DNA of 64,000 nt, from positions 124,001-188,000 of the forward strand of contig NZ_JADMLH010000013.1 in assembly GCF_016464385.1 (NCBI RefSeq). Direction: 5' to 3'. Positions 33,627-41,141 of the stretch are shown piece after piece; the first letter of the stretch is position 1; each line of letters begins with the position of its first letter. The notes beneath the pieces are model-generated. The model made no database searches. It saw only the letters and a list, made by a program, of their open reading frames with translations, and was not told the DNA's origin. This DNA is from Nucisporomicrobium flavum (GTDB lineage Bacteria > Actinomycetota > Actinomycetes > Mycobacteriales > Micromonosporaceae). A program made the position numbers and the translations under genes.

Positions 33627-34657
33627 AGGTCAAGTACCTCGCTCAGTCGTCGGGTCGTCTCGTCCCAGCCGCGCAGCTTCTCCCGGCGGGCGCGGGCCGC
33701 GGTGCGCCAGGTGGCGCGCAGCTCGGCGTCGGTCAGCCACCGGCGCAGGGCCGTGGCCAGGGACTCTACGTCGCCGGGCGGGACGAGCCCACCGGGCACG
33801 GTGCCGTCCGGTGCCCGCCCGACCGCCTCCGGCACGCCCTCGACCTCGGTGCCGAGCACCGGGATGCCACGGGCCAGCGCCTCGGTGACGACCATCCCGT
33901 ACGTCTCCGCGCGCGACGGCAGGACGAGCAGGTCGGCGGCCGCGTACGTGGCATCGAGGGCCGCGCCGGTGCGGGTGCCGGCGAAGCGCACGCGCTCACT
34001 CCGGGACCTCACCCGTGCGGTGAAGGCGGGGTCGCGGTCGAGCGCCCCCACGCAGACGCACTGCCAGGGCAGGTCGTCGAGGCTGACGAGGGCCTCAACC
34101 AGCACGTCCTGGGCTTTTCGCGGGGTGACAGCGGCGACGGACAGCAGGCGGTGGCCCTCCGGGCTGCCCTGCGCGAGCGGCGCGGGATCCACGCCGGGCG
34201 GCGCGACGTGCACGGTGCCAGGCCGCAGGCCGTGCAGGGCCTCGATGCGGCGGGCGGCGCCCTCGCTGGTCGCCACCACGGCTGCCGCCGCCCGTACGGT
34301 ACGGCGCTCCCGGGCGGCCAGCTCCGGTGCCGCCCCGACCTCGTCGCCCAGCGGGAGGTGGACCAGCACGACCTGCCGCAGCCGCGCGGCGTGGGCTTCG
34401 ACGATCCCGGGGACCGCGCACGCCACGAGGCCGTCCATCAGCACGGTCGCGCCGTCCGGGAGCCCGCGCAGCGCGTCGTCCAGCTCCCGCGTCTGCTCCG
34501 CCTCCGGGTACGGCCACGGCCCCGCGACCGCGATCTCGTGCACCGTACGGTCCGCCGCCAGCCCGGTGAGCACCCGCCGGTCGTACGTGTTCCCGCCGCT
34601 CGGTGCCGCCGGGTCGTCGATGTCGCCCGGCAGCACCGCGTACAGCGGATCGGTCAC
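33623..34657 (-). CDS. GT4-type glycosyltransferase
   Basis: 344 residues with the GT-B fold. The N-terminal half lacks a signal peptide. The C-terminal half has LLSVAAVTPRKAQDVLVEAL and the nucleotide-sugar motif PSRAETYGMVVTEALARGIPVLGTEVEGVPE, with its E-x7-E pair. It would transfer a sugar from a nucleotide donor. The GTG at 34657 overlaps the stop of the PTPS-like gene (GTGA at 34654-34657), and I chose it over the GTG/ATG starts further up for this reason. Confidence 0.88.
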   Translation of the reverse strand: MTDPLYAVLPGDIDDPAAPSGGNTYDRRVLTGLAADRTVHEIAVAGPWPYPEAEQTRELDDALRGLPDGATVLMDGLVACAVPGIVEAHAARLRQVVLVHLPLGDEVGAAPELAARERRTVRAAAAVVATSEGAARRIEALHGLRPGTVHVAPPGVDPAPLAQGSPEGHRLLSVAAVTPRKAQDVLVEALVSLDDLPWQCVCVGALDRDPAFTARVRSRSERVRFAGTRTGAALDATYAAADLLVLPSRAETYGMVVTEALARGIPVLGTEVEGVPEAVGRAPDGTVPGGLVPPGDVESLATALRRWLTDAELRATWRTAARARREKLRGWDETTRRLSEVLDL

Positions 34658-35052
34658 AGGTCTCGCTCGTACGTCGCCCACGCGATGTGCGACTCGTGCA
34701 GCGTGACCGCGATGCCGGTGAGCCCGCCCGCGCCCGCGCCGAGCGCCCCGCTCGCCGCCTTCCCGGCGAGCCGGTCGGCGATGACCTTGGCCAGGTACTC
34801 GGTCGAGGTGTTGATCCCGGCGAAGTCGGCCTCGTCGTCGAGGTTGCGGTAGCTGAGGCCGCCGCAGATCGCGTGCAGCTCCTGGCTCGCCAGCCCGATG
34901 TCGACCACGATGTTGTCGGCGTCCAGCTCGGGACGCTTGAACGTGGCGTCCACGACGAACGTGGCGCCGTGCAGCTTCTGGGCCGGTCCGAAGACCTCAC
35001 CGGTGAAGCTGTGCGCGATCATGATGTGGTCACGGACGGTGACGCTGAACAT
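34654..35052 (-). CDS. 6-pyruvoyl-tetrahydropterin synthase/QueD homologue lacking catalytic residues
   Basis: 132 residues, the usual size of a T-fold PTPS. Two zinc His are kept (His14 in IAHSF, His28 in KLHGAT). The third is Ala30, where the family has HGH. The catalytic Cys is absent, and the family LDHHYLN segment reads LSYRNLD, so the catalytic Asp and His are gone too. The pterin-anchoring Glu in the C-terminal LHESH is kept. It probably binds a pterin-like ring without doing the PTPS reaction. The ATG directly follows the dehydrogenase stop. Confidence 0.85.
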   Translation of the reverse strand: MFSVTVRDHIMIAHSFTGEVFGPAQKLHGATFVVDATFKRPELDADNIVVDIGLASQELHAICGGLSYRNLDDEADFAGINTSTEYLAKVIADRLAGKAASGALGAGAGGLTGIAVTLHESHIAWATYERDL

Positions 35053-36036
35053 TCACTCTCCCGTCGGGTAGGTGATGAGGTGACACAGGGCGGGTAGCTC
35101 CCCGCCGGTGAGCCGGGGCAGCACCGTGGGCAGCTCGGCGAACGCCGACTCCCCGGTGATCAGGGTGTCGAACACCGGGTCGGCGAGCAGGTCCAGGGCT
35201 ACCGCCAGGCGGTCGGCGTACGAGCGGCGCCCGCGCCGGGCCGGGGCGATACCGCCGACCTGGCTGCTCCGGACCGTCAGGCGGCGGGAGTGGAAGAACT
35301 CGCCGAGCGGGACGCTGACCTCGCGGTCGCCGTACCAGCTGAGCTCGACGACCGTACCCTCGGCGGCGAGCAGCTCGAGCGAGCGGGTCAGCCCGGCGGA
35401 GGTCGCGCTGGCGTGCACCACCAGGTCGCAGTCGTCGCGCGCGTCCGGTGGCGATGCGAAGTCCACGCCCAGCGCGGCGGCGATCGCGGCCTTGGCCGGG
35501 TCGGTGTCGACGAGCTGGACGCGGGCGCCGGGGAAGCGGGAAAGGATCGCGGCCACGCTCGCGCCGACCATGCCCGCGCCGACGACTGCGATCCGGTCGC
35601 CGATCAGCGGCGCGGCGTCCCAGAGGCCGTTGAGCGCGGTCTCCACGGTGCCGGCGAGCACGGCGCGCCGGGCCGGGACCTGCGGCGGTACGACGGTCAC
35701 CGCGTCGGCCGGGACGACGTAGCGGGTCTGGTGCGGGAAGAGGCAGAACACCGTACGGCCGAGAAGCTCTTCGGGGCCCTGCTCGACGACGCCGACGTTG
35801 AGGTAGCCGTACTTGACCGGGGCGGGGAAGTCGCCGTCCTGGAACGGGGCGCGCATGGCCCCGTGCTGGCTCTCCGGCACGCCGCCGCGGAACACGAGCG
35901 TCTCGGTGCCGCGGCTCACGCCGGAGTGCAGCGTGCGGACCAGCACCTCGTCCGGACCGGGCTCCGGGACGTCCACCGGCCGGATCTCGCCCGCCCCGGG
36001 ACGCGCCAGCCAGAACGCTTCCGCCGTACCCGTCAT
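35053..36036 (-). CDS. BchC-like medium-chain dehydrogenase
   Basis: 327 residues. MDR fold with TLHSGVSRGTETLVFRG, VKYGYLNVGVVEQG and the Rossmann motif VVGAGMVGASVA. The usual zinc motif GHE is not present, as in the BchC/zinc-free branch. It would be an NAD(P)-dependent oxidoreductase acting on the cluster product or a precursor. The ATG at 36036 follows a strong GGAGGAG site. It is the first gene of the seven-gene set and is divergent from the CDP-alcohol phosphatidyltransferase gene. Confidence 0.87.
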   Translation of the reverse strand: MTGTAEAFWLARPGAGEIRPVDVPEPGPDEVLVRTLHSGVSRGTETLVFRGGVPESQHGAMRAPFQDGDFPAPVKYGYLNVGVVEQGPEELLGRTVFCLFPHQTRYVVPADAVTVVPPQVPARRAVLAGTVETALNGLWDAAPLIGDRIAVVGAGMVGASVAAILSRFPGARVQLVDTDPAKAAIAAALGVDFASPPDARDDCDLVVHASATSAGLTRSLELLAAEGTVVELSWYGDREVSVPLGEFFHSRRLTVRSSQVGGIAPARRGRRSYADRLAVALDLLADPVFDTLITGESAFAELPTVLPRLTGGELPALCHLITYPTGE

Positions 36037-36138
36037 GGGGGTTTCTCCTCCGGCCGCTGAACCGAACGCGCCGGGGACGCGTGTTCTTGGACAGCGGCAA
36101 CCATACGCGGGACCCGATCTTGCCCACCCGGAGGCACT

Positions 36139-36951
36139 GTGACACTCAGTATCGACACCATGACGGCTCGTTCCGGCCGGGGGCCGCTGGCCGGGGTGGC
36201 CGCGCAGGTCCTGATCATGGCGGCGCTCGCCGTCACGGCGGGCCTGAGCGTGGCGGGCTGGCTGGCCGGCCTCGCGTACGCCGTGGTGTTGTGCTCCCTG
36301 CTGCGCTCCGGGATGGGCCGGGCCGGGATGCGCGCCATGGGTCCCGCCAACGCGGTGACACTCGGCCGGGCCACGCTGGTCGGCGCGGTGACGGCGCTGG
36401 TGGTCACGTCCTTCGAGCACACCGTGCCGCTGCCCGTGCTGGTGACGCTGGTCGGCGTCGCGCTCGCCCTCGACGGCGTCGACGGTCAGGTGGCCCGGCG
36501 TACGGGCAACGTCACCTCGCTCGGCGCGCGGTTCGACATGGAGGTCGACTCGTTCCTCGCGCTCGTGCTGAGCGTCTACGTCGCGGGCACGGTCGGCTGG
36601 TGGGCGCTGCTCATCGGCGCCGCCCGCTATCTGTTCGTCGCGGCGGCGGCGGTGGCGCCCTGGATCCTCGCCGCGCTGCCGCCGCGCTTCTCCCGCAAGG
36701 TCGTCGCCGCCACCCAGGGCGTCGTGCTGGTCGTGGCCACCGCGGGCCTGCTGCCGGTCGCGCTCACCCGCGTCGTCGTGGCGGCCGCGCTTGCCTCGCT
36801 GGTCTGGTCGTTCGGCAAGGACATCGCCTGGTTGTGGCGCGCCGAGCAGGAGCGCCGCGCCTCGGTGGCCGCGGCGCACCGGGACCGCGTGCTGCGGCGT
36901 ACGGTCCCCGGCATGCGGCGGACCCGGCGCCCCGCCTCGGTCAGCGCCTGA
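36139..36951 (+). CDS. CDP-alcohol phosphatidyltransferase
   Basis: 270 residues with five to six membrane helices. It has the full catalytic signature DGxxGxxAR...G...D...D, seen in LDGVDGQVARRTGN and FDMEVDS. These enzymes join a CDP-linked alcohol to an acceptor alcohol in the membrane, as in phospholipid making. The GTG at 36139 lies 4 nt after a GGAGG site. Its divergent position next to the pterin-like set hints that the final product may be phospholipid-linked; this is inference. Confidence 0.9.
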   Translation: MTLSIDTMTARSGRGPLAGVAAQVLIMAALAVTAGLSVAGWLAGLAYAVVLCSLLRSGMGRAGMRAMGPANAVTLGRATLVGAVTALVVTSFEHTVPLPVLVTLVGVALALDGVDGQVARRTGNVTSLGARFDMEVDSFLALVLSVYVAGTVGWWALLIGAARYLFVAAAAVAPWILAALPPRFSRKVVAATQGVVLVVATAGLLPVALTRVVVAAALASLVWSFGKDIAWLWRAEQERRASVAAAHRDRVLRRTVPGMRRTRRPASVSA

Positions 36952-36954
36952 GCG

Positions 36955-37839
36955 TCAGGAGATCCGCCGTACGCTCCCCGGCGGCGCGTCGGGCACCGCG
37001 CCGGGGTGCAGCACCGCCGCGATCGCCTCGACCCCGTCGACCAGCCGCGGCCCGGGACGCACCACGAGGCCGTCGCCGTCGATCGCCCACACCGCGGCTC
37101 CCGGGAAGTGCGGCACCACGCGGTGGGCCTGGTCCGCGGCGCCGTCGAGGTGGAATCCGCACGGCGTGACCAGCACGATGTCGGGCCGGGCGGCCGCGAG
37201 CTCGGCGTACGACGTCTCGACCGAACGCGCGCCGGGGCGGGCCGCGACGGGCTCCCCGCCGGCCGCGGTGACGAGGTCGGGCACCCAGTGACCCGCGGTG
37301 AACGGCGGGTCGACCCACTCGACGACGACCACCCGCGGTCGCGGCCGGCCCGCCACCGCCGCGGCGACCGCGTCCAGTCGCCCGCGCAGCGAGGTCACCA
37401 GAGCCGCCGCGCGCTCCGGCACCCCGGCCCGTTCGCCCACGGTGTGGAAGGTGCCGAGCACCTCCTCCAGCGTGTACGGATCCAGCGACACCACGTCCGC
37501 CCGGCAGCCCAGGTGCTCCAACGCGTCCGAGACGTCGCCGGAGGGCAGCGCGCACACGCGGCAGAGGTCCTGGGTGAGGATCAGGTCGGGGGACAGGCCG
37601 GCGAGCGCGTCCTCGTGCAGCGTGTACAGGTCGCCGCCGGCCGCCAGCTGGGACTTCACGTACTCGTCGATCTCGGCGGGGCTCAGGCCGCGGGTGTCCC
37701 GGCCGCCGACCACCACCGCCTTGTCGGTCCGGGCCCGCGCCGGCTCGTCGCACTCGAAGGTCACGCCCACCAGGTCGGCGTCGAGGCCGAGGGCGTACAC
37801 GATCTCCGTGGCGGAGGGCAGCAGCGAGACCAGGCGCAT
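36955..37839 (-). CDS. BtuF-like periplasmic-binding-fold protein (cobalamin/siderophore type) without signal peptide
   Basis: 294 residues. It begins RLVSLLPSATEIVYALG, typical of BtuF-type binding proteins. DLILTQDLCRVCALPSGDV and VVEWVDPPFTAGHWVPDLV follow, as in the cytoplasmic cobalamin-binding subgroup. No signal peptide or lipobox is visible, and no ABC permease or ATPase adjoins it, so it is probably not a normal importer subunit. It converges with the phosphatidyltransferase gene with a 3-bp gap. Confidence 0.85.
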   Translation of the reverse strand: MRLVSLLPSATEIVYALGLDADLVGVTFECDEPARARTDKAVVVGGRDTRGLSPAEIDEYVKSQLAAGGDLYTLHEDALAGLSPDLILTQDLCRVCALPSGDVSDALEHLGCRADVVSLDPYTLEEVLGTFHTVGERAGVPERAAALVTSLRGRLDAVAAAVAGRPRPRVVVVEWVDPPFTAGHWVPDLVTAAGGEPVAARPGARSVETSYAELAAARPDIVLVTPCGFHLDGAADQAHRVVPHFPGAAVWAIDGDGLVVRPGPRLVDGVEAIAAVLHPGAVPDAPPGSVRRIS

Positions 37840-37855
37840 GGTCCGTCAGTCTGCC

Positions 37856-38626
37856 CTATCCCAGCGTCCGCGCGATGAGGTCGAACGCCTCCGGCAGGCA
37901 GGTGCTCCAGTACGCGAAGTTGTGCCGGCCCTCGCGGTAGCTGCCCGCCGCCCGGCCCTCGGGCAGCGCCTTCTCCAGCGCCTTCACGTCGTCGAGCAGC
38001 CCGTCGCCGGTGCCGCACCAGAGCCCGACCGGTACGCCGCGCAGCCGGCCCGCTTGGGCGAACACCTCGTCGCCCGGGGAGACGGCGGGGGAGAAGGCGG
38101 CCACGGACCGGACGAAGCCGGGGAACGTCTCGGCGAGCAGCAGGGAGCCGTACCCGCCCATGGACCAGCCGCAGGCCGCGATCCGGCGGGTGTCGAAGCC
38201 CCGTTCCGCGCACCAGGCCGGAAGCTCCTCGTGCACCATCGCCTGCGGGTCGTCACCGCCGGACGGCCGCCACGCCAGGCGCCCGCCCGTCGCCCCGGCG
38301 AGCACGAAGGGGGCGTTGCCGCGGCGTACGGAATCGGTCACGAACCGGCCGAGGCCCAGCGCGGGATAGTCCGCGGCGGTCTTGGAGGCGCCGTGCAGCA
38401 CGAGGCAGACCGGCAGCCCACGCCCGTCGCCGTGTCCCGCCGGCACGGCCGTGTAGAAGTCGACGTCCTTGCCCCGCGCCCGCGACCGCCGGGTCTCCAG
38501 GCGCTCGTCGCCCAGCGGCGCGTCCGGGATCACCGGCTCAGCGGCGTACCTGTTCCGGGCGTAGCCCCCGGCGGCCGCGAGGGCCACCGCCGCGCCCGCC
38601 CCCGTCAGCAGCGTCCGTCGTCTCAT
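37856..38626 (-). CDS. Exported alpha/beta hydrolase (esterase D/PHB depolymerase-like)
   Basis: 256 residues. N-terminal MRRRTLLTGAGAAVALAAAGG looks like a twin-arginine or membrane-anchor signal. The catalytic part has the oxyanion region CLVLHGASKTAADY, the elbow GWSMGGYG and a late His in GRHNFAYW. Acts at the cell surface; the substrate is unknown. The ATG at 38626 follows GAGGA. Its first 89 bp overlap the end of the EamA transporter gene in another frame. Confidence 0.85.
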   Translation of the reverse strand: MRRRTLLTGAGAAVALAAAGGYARNRYAAEPVIPDAPLGDERLETRRSRARGKDVDFYTAVPAGHGDGRGLPVCLVLHGASKTAADYPALGLGRFVTDSVRRGNAPFVLAGATGGRLAWRPSGGDDPQAMVHEELPAWCAERGFDTRRIAACGWSMGGYGSLLLAETFPGFVRSVAAFSPAVSPGDEVFAQAGRLRGVPVGLWCGTGDGLLDDVKALEKALPEGRAAGSYREGRHNFAYWSTCLPEAFDLIARTLG

Positions 38627-39509
38627 CACCGTCCTCAACGCCCCGCGCGCCGCGCCGTGACGGGATGACGATCAACGCCACCCCGGCCACGATGACCGCC
38701 GTGGCCAGCGCGGTACGCCCCCCGACCTGCTCACCCAGCAGCCACCACCCGAGCAGGACAGCCACGACGGGGTTGACGAAGGCGTACGTGCCGACGATGC
38801 GTGCCGGCATGTGGTGCAGCAAGTACTGGTAGCAGCTGTACGCGAGCAGGCTGCCGAAGAGCACGAGGTACGCCAGCGCCCACGCCGACCGCCCCGGCGC
38901 CTCGAACCGGCCGAACTCGCCACCCACGGCCGCCGCGACGGCGAGGATCCCACCGGCGCACAGCATTTCCACCGAGCTGGCCAGCAGCGGCTGCTCGGGT
39001 TGCGGCGCGCGGGTCGCGTACACCGACCCGAGGCCCCAGCAGAGCGCGCCACCCAGCGCGACCGCCGTGGCGAGCGGGTCCGGCCGCTCGCCGGTGCCGG
39101 TCAGCAGCGCCACCCCGCCGAAGCCGGCGACGATCCCCGCGATGCCGGTCCAGGCGATGCGCTCGCCGTCCGCGACCCGTTTGCCCAGCGCCATCCAGAG
39201 CGGGATGGTCGCCAGCAGCAGCGCCGTGGTCCCGGCCGGCAGCTTCTGCTCCGCCCAGGTTGCGCCGCCCGTCCCGGCGGCCGGCAGCAGCAGGCCCTGC
39301 ACAGCACCGGCGCGCCACTGCGCCGCGGTGGGCCGGTGCCACCGCCCGCCCCGGCGCCGCCACGCGCACCAGCACCAGAGCAGCGCGCCCGCGACGAAGA
39401 ACCGGACGGCGTTCATCGCCAGCGGGGGCATCCGCTCGACCCCGACTTTCATGGCGACGTACGTCGAGCCCCAGACCACGTACACGACGAGCAAAGCTGA
39501 GATCCGCAT
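38538..39509 (-). CDS. EamA/DMT-family exporter
   Basis: 323 residues with ten predicted membrane helices in two EamA repeats. The first starts MRISALLVVYVVWGSTYVAMKVG and the second carries GGALCWGLGSVYATR. A Gly/Arg-rich hydrophilic tail of about 35 residues extends into the esterase gene. Members export amino acids or other small metabolites. It is divergent from a GlxA-type regulator, a common pairing for a regulated exporter. Confidence 0.88.
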   Translation of the reverse strand: MRISALLVVYVVWGSTYVAMKVGVERMPPLAMNAVRFFVAGALLWCWCAWRRRGGRWHRPTAAQWRAGAVQGLLLPAAGTGGATWAEQKLPAGTTALLLATIPLWMALGKRVADGERIAWTGIAGIVAGFGGVALLTGTGERPDPLATAVALGGALCWGLGSVYATRAPQPEQPLLASSVEMLCAGGILAVAAAVGGEFGRFEAPGRSAWALAYLVLFGSLLAYSCYQYLLHHMPARIVGTYAFVNPVVAVLLGWWLLGEQVGGRTALATAVIVAGVALIVIPSRRGARGVEDGDETTDAADGGGRGGGPRGRRGLRPEQVRR

Positions 39510-39555
39510 GATGCTGTTCTGCCCGATCGCGAGGTGGCAGCGATGCCATCCCTGC

Positions 39556-39568
39556 GGCAGTTTCTGCC
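39556..39568. promoter_or_regulatory. Candidate operator between exporter and GlxA-type regulator
   Basis: GGCAGTTTCTGCC has perfect 5-bp inverted arms around a 3-bp centre. It lies 12 bp before the regulator GTG in the 71-bp divergent region. Confidence 0.35.
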
Positions 39569-39580
39569 AAACTGGGCGAC

Positions 39581-40528
39581 GTGGAGGACGTGGCCGTGGT
39601 CGTCGCCGAGCCGGTGCCCGCGTTCGAGCTCGGCATCATGAGCGAGCTCTTCGGCCTGCCGCGCATGGACCCGGCGTTACCGCGCTACCGGTACGCGGTC
39701 TGCGCGCAGGCCCGGAAGCCCCTCGCGACCTCCACCGGGTTCACGGTCACCCCGACGCACTCGCTGCGCCGGCTGGCCTCGGCGGACCTCATCGTCGTCA
39801 CCGGGGCCGCGCCGCCGGTGCCCCCGCCCTCGCCGCAGCTGTGCGCCGCGCTCATCGGCGCCGTGGGGCGGGGAGCGACCGTCGCCGCGGTGTGCACCGG
39901 CGCGTTCGTGCTGGCCGAGGCGGGGCTGCTGGACGGGCGCCGGGCCACCACGCACTGGGCGTACGCGGCCCAGCTCGCCGCCCGGCATCCGGCCGTCACC
40001 GTGGTCCCCGACGAGCTGTACGTGGTCGACGGCCCGGTGGCGACCAGCGCCGGCACCACGGCCGCCCTGGACCTCGGGCTGCACCTGATCCGTACGGCCC
40101 ACGGCGCCCAGGTCGCGAACCGGGTGGCCCGCGAGATGGTGTTCGCCGCCCATCGCAGCGGCGGGCAGTCCCAGTTCACGCGTACGCCCGTCCCGCCGCT
40201 CCCGGAGTCCGGCCTCGGCCCGGTGCTGGACTGGGCGGCGAGCCACCTCGGCGCCGACCTGTCGGTGTCCGCGCTCGCGGCCCGGGCGGCGATGTCCCCG
40301 CGGACCTTCGCCCGCCAGTTCGTGGCCGCCACCGGCGCCACCCCCGCCGCCTGGGTCCGCGACCAGCGCCTGCGCCTCGCCGAGGAGTTGCTGGAACGCG
40401 ACGGGCTGCCCGTCGAAGCGGTGGCGCGCCGGTGCGGCCTGGGCAGCGCCGACACCCTGCGCCGCCACTTCCGGCGCCTGCGCGGCGTCACCCCGGGTCA
40501 GCACCGCGCCGCCTTCGGGGATCGGTAA
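39581..40528 (+). CDS. GlxA-type regulator (DJ-1/PfpI domain plus AraC HTH)
   Basis: 315 residues. The N-terminal class I glutamine-amidotransferase-like domain has AAVCTGAFVLAEAGLLDGRRATTHW. The C-terminal AraC-type DNA-binding part has SVSALAARAAMSPRTFARQFVAATG and SADTLRRHFRRLRGVTP. Likely controls the divergent EamA exporter. Start GTG at 39581. Residue 33 is encoded by TTA (39677-39679), a rare codon that could make its translation depend on the bldA tRNA. Confidence 0.9.
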   Translation: MEDVAVVVAEPVPAFELGIMSELFGLPRMDPALPRYRYAVCAQARKPLATSTGFTVTPTHSLRRLASADLIVVTGAAPPVPPPSPQLCAALIGAVGRGATVAAVCTGAFVLAEAGLLDGRRATTHWAYAAQLAARHPAVTVVPDELYVVDGPVATSAGTTAALDLGLHLIRTAHGAQVANRVAREMVFAAHRSGGQSQFTRTPVPPLPESGLGPVLDWAASHLGADLSVSALAARAAMSPRTFARQFVAATGATPAAWVRDQRLRLAEELLERDGLPVEAVARRCGLGSADTLRRHFRRLRGVTPGQHRAAFGDR

Positions 40529-40602
40529 CCACTACTCAGGGTGATGCGATCTTGGCCGATCGGCCGGTTCGTTGCTGAACGGTACGTGCATAAGCTGAGG
40601 TC

Positions 40603-40872
40603 GTGAACTTGACCGAGGTTGCGATGGCCGCTGCCATCACTGTGAGTGTTGCCGGTGTTTCTTACGCTGCGTTCAACACGCACGGTTTGACGGCGGTCAC
40701 GGTCAAGGTCGCGGACCAGGTGAGCTGCCGGACGGTGGAGGATGCGATCACCGCGTACGCCGCCCAGTACGGCTCCGCCCCCACGGGGATGGCGCAGCTG
40801 CGGCCGTACGTGCGGGGCGATGTGTCGGCGTACCGGATCGTCGGCGGGCGGGCAGCGGGACCCGGCTGCTGA
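40603..40872 (+). CDS. Small pilin-like protein without a leader peptide
   Basis: 89 residues from a GTG with a GAGG site. It begins MNLTEVAMAAAITVSVAGVS, which looks like the mature N-terminus of a type IV pilin/pseudopilin with Glu at position 5 and one long hydrophobic helix. It lacks the usual basic leader and Gly before the cut site. The C-terminal part, CRTVEDAITAYAAQYGSAP, resembles the head start of actinobacterial pseudopilins, with a second Cys at the end. No pilus assembly genes are nearby. Confidence 0.6.
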   Translation: MNLTEVAMAAAITVSVAGVSYAAFNTHGLTAVTVKVADQVSCRTVEDAITAYAAQYGSAPTGMAQLRPYVRGDVSAYRIVGGRAAGPGC

Positions 40873-40876
40873 GCAG

Positions 40877-41101
40877 GTGAGCCGCGACACGACGAGCGGT
40901 CACCCGGCCGACGCCGGGTTGCTGCTCGGGCGGTGCGCGCTGTTCACCAACACCTTCCCGGCCGGTGCCGTGCTCGCCGGACCGGTGCTCGGCCTCGCCC
41001 AGCACGCGGGCTACCGGATGCCGTACGTCGTCGCCGCCGTGCTGAGCGCCGCCGCCCTCGCGCTGCTCGCGGTCGGGCGACACGGAGGGAAATCCGCCTG
41101 A
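40877..41101 (+). pseudogene. Likely remnant of an MFS transporter C-terminus
   Basis: A 74-residue frame (GTG at 40877) with two hydrophobic stretches. It reads like the last two helices of a major facilitator: AGPVLGLAQHAGYRMPYVV, then a helix ending in LLAVGRH. No upstream part of a transporter is present; the pilin-like gene ends 4 bp before it. Probably a decayed fragment, though a real two-helix small protein cannot be excluded. Confidence 0.45.
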
Positions 41102-41141
41102 TCGGGCGCCGAAGTCCCGTTCGTACCTGTATGACGGTTTC

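Noticed and set aside
35053..36879. Long minus-strand frame extending the dehydrogenase by about 280 residues
   Set aside because: The extra part is low-complexity antisense of the phosphatidyltransferase gene. A strong ribosome site sits right before the ATG at 36036.
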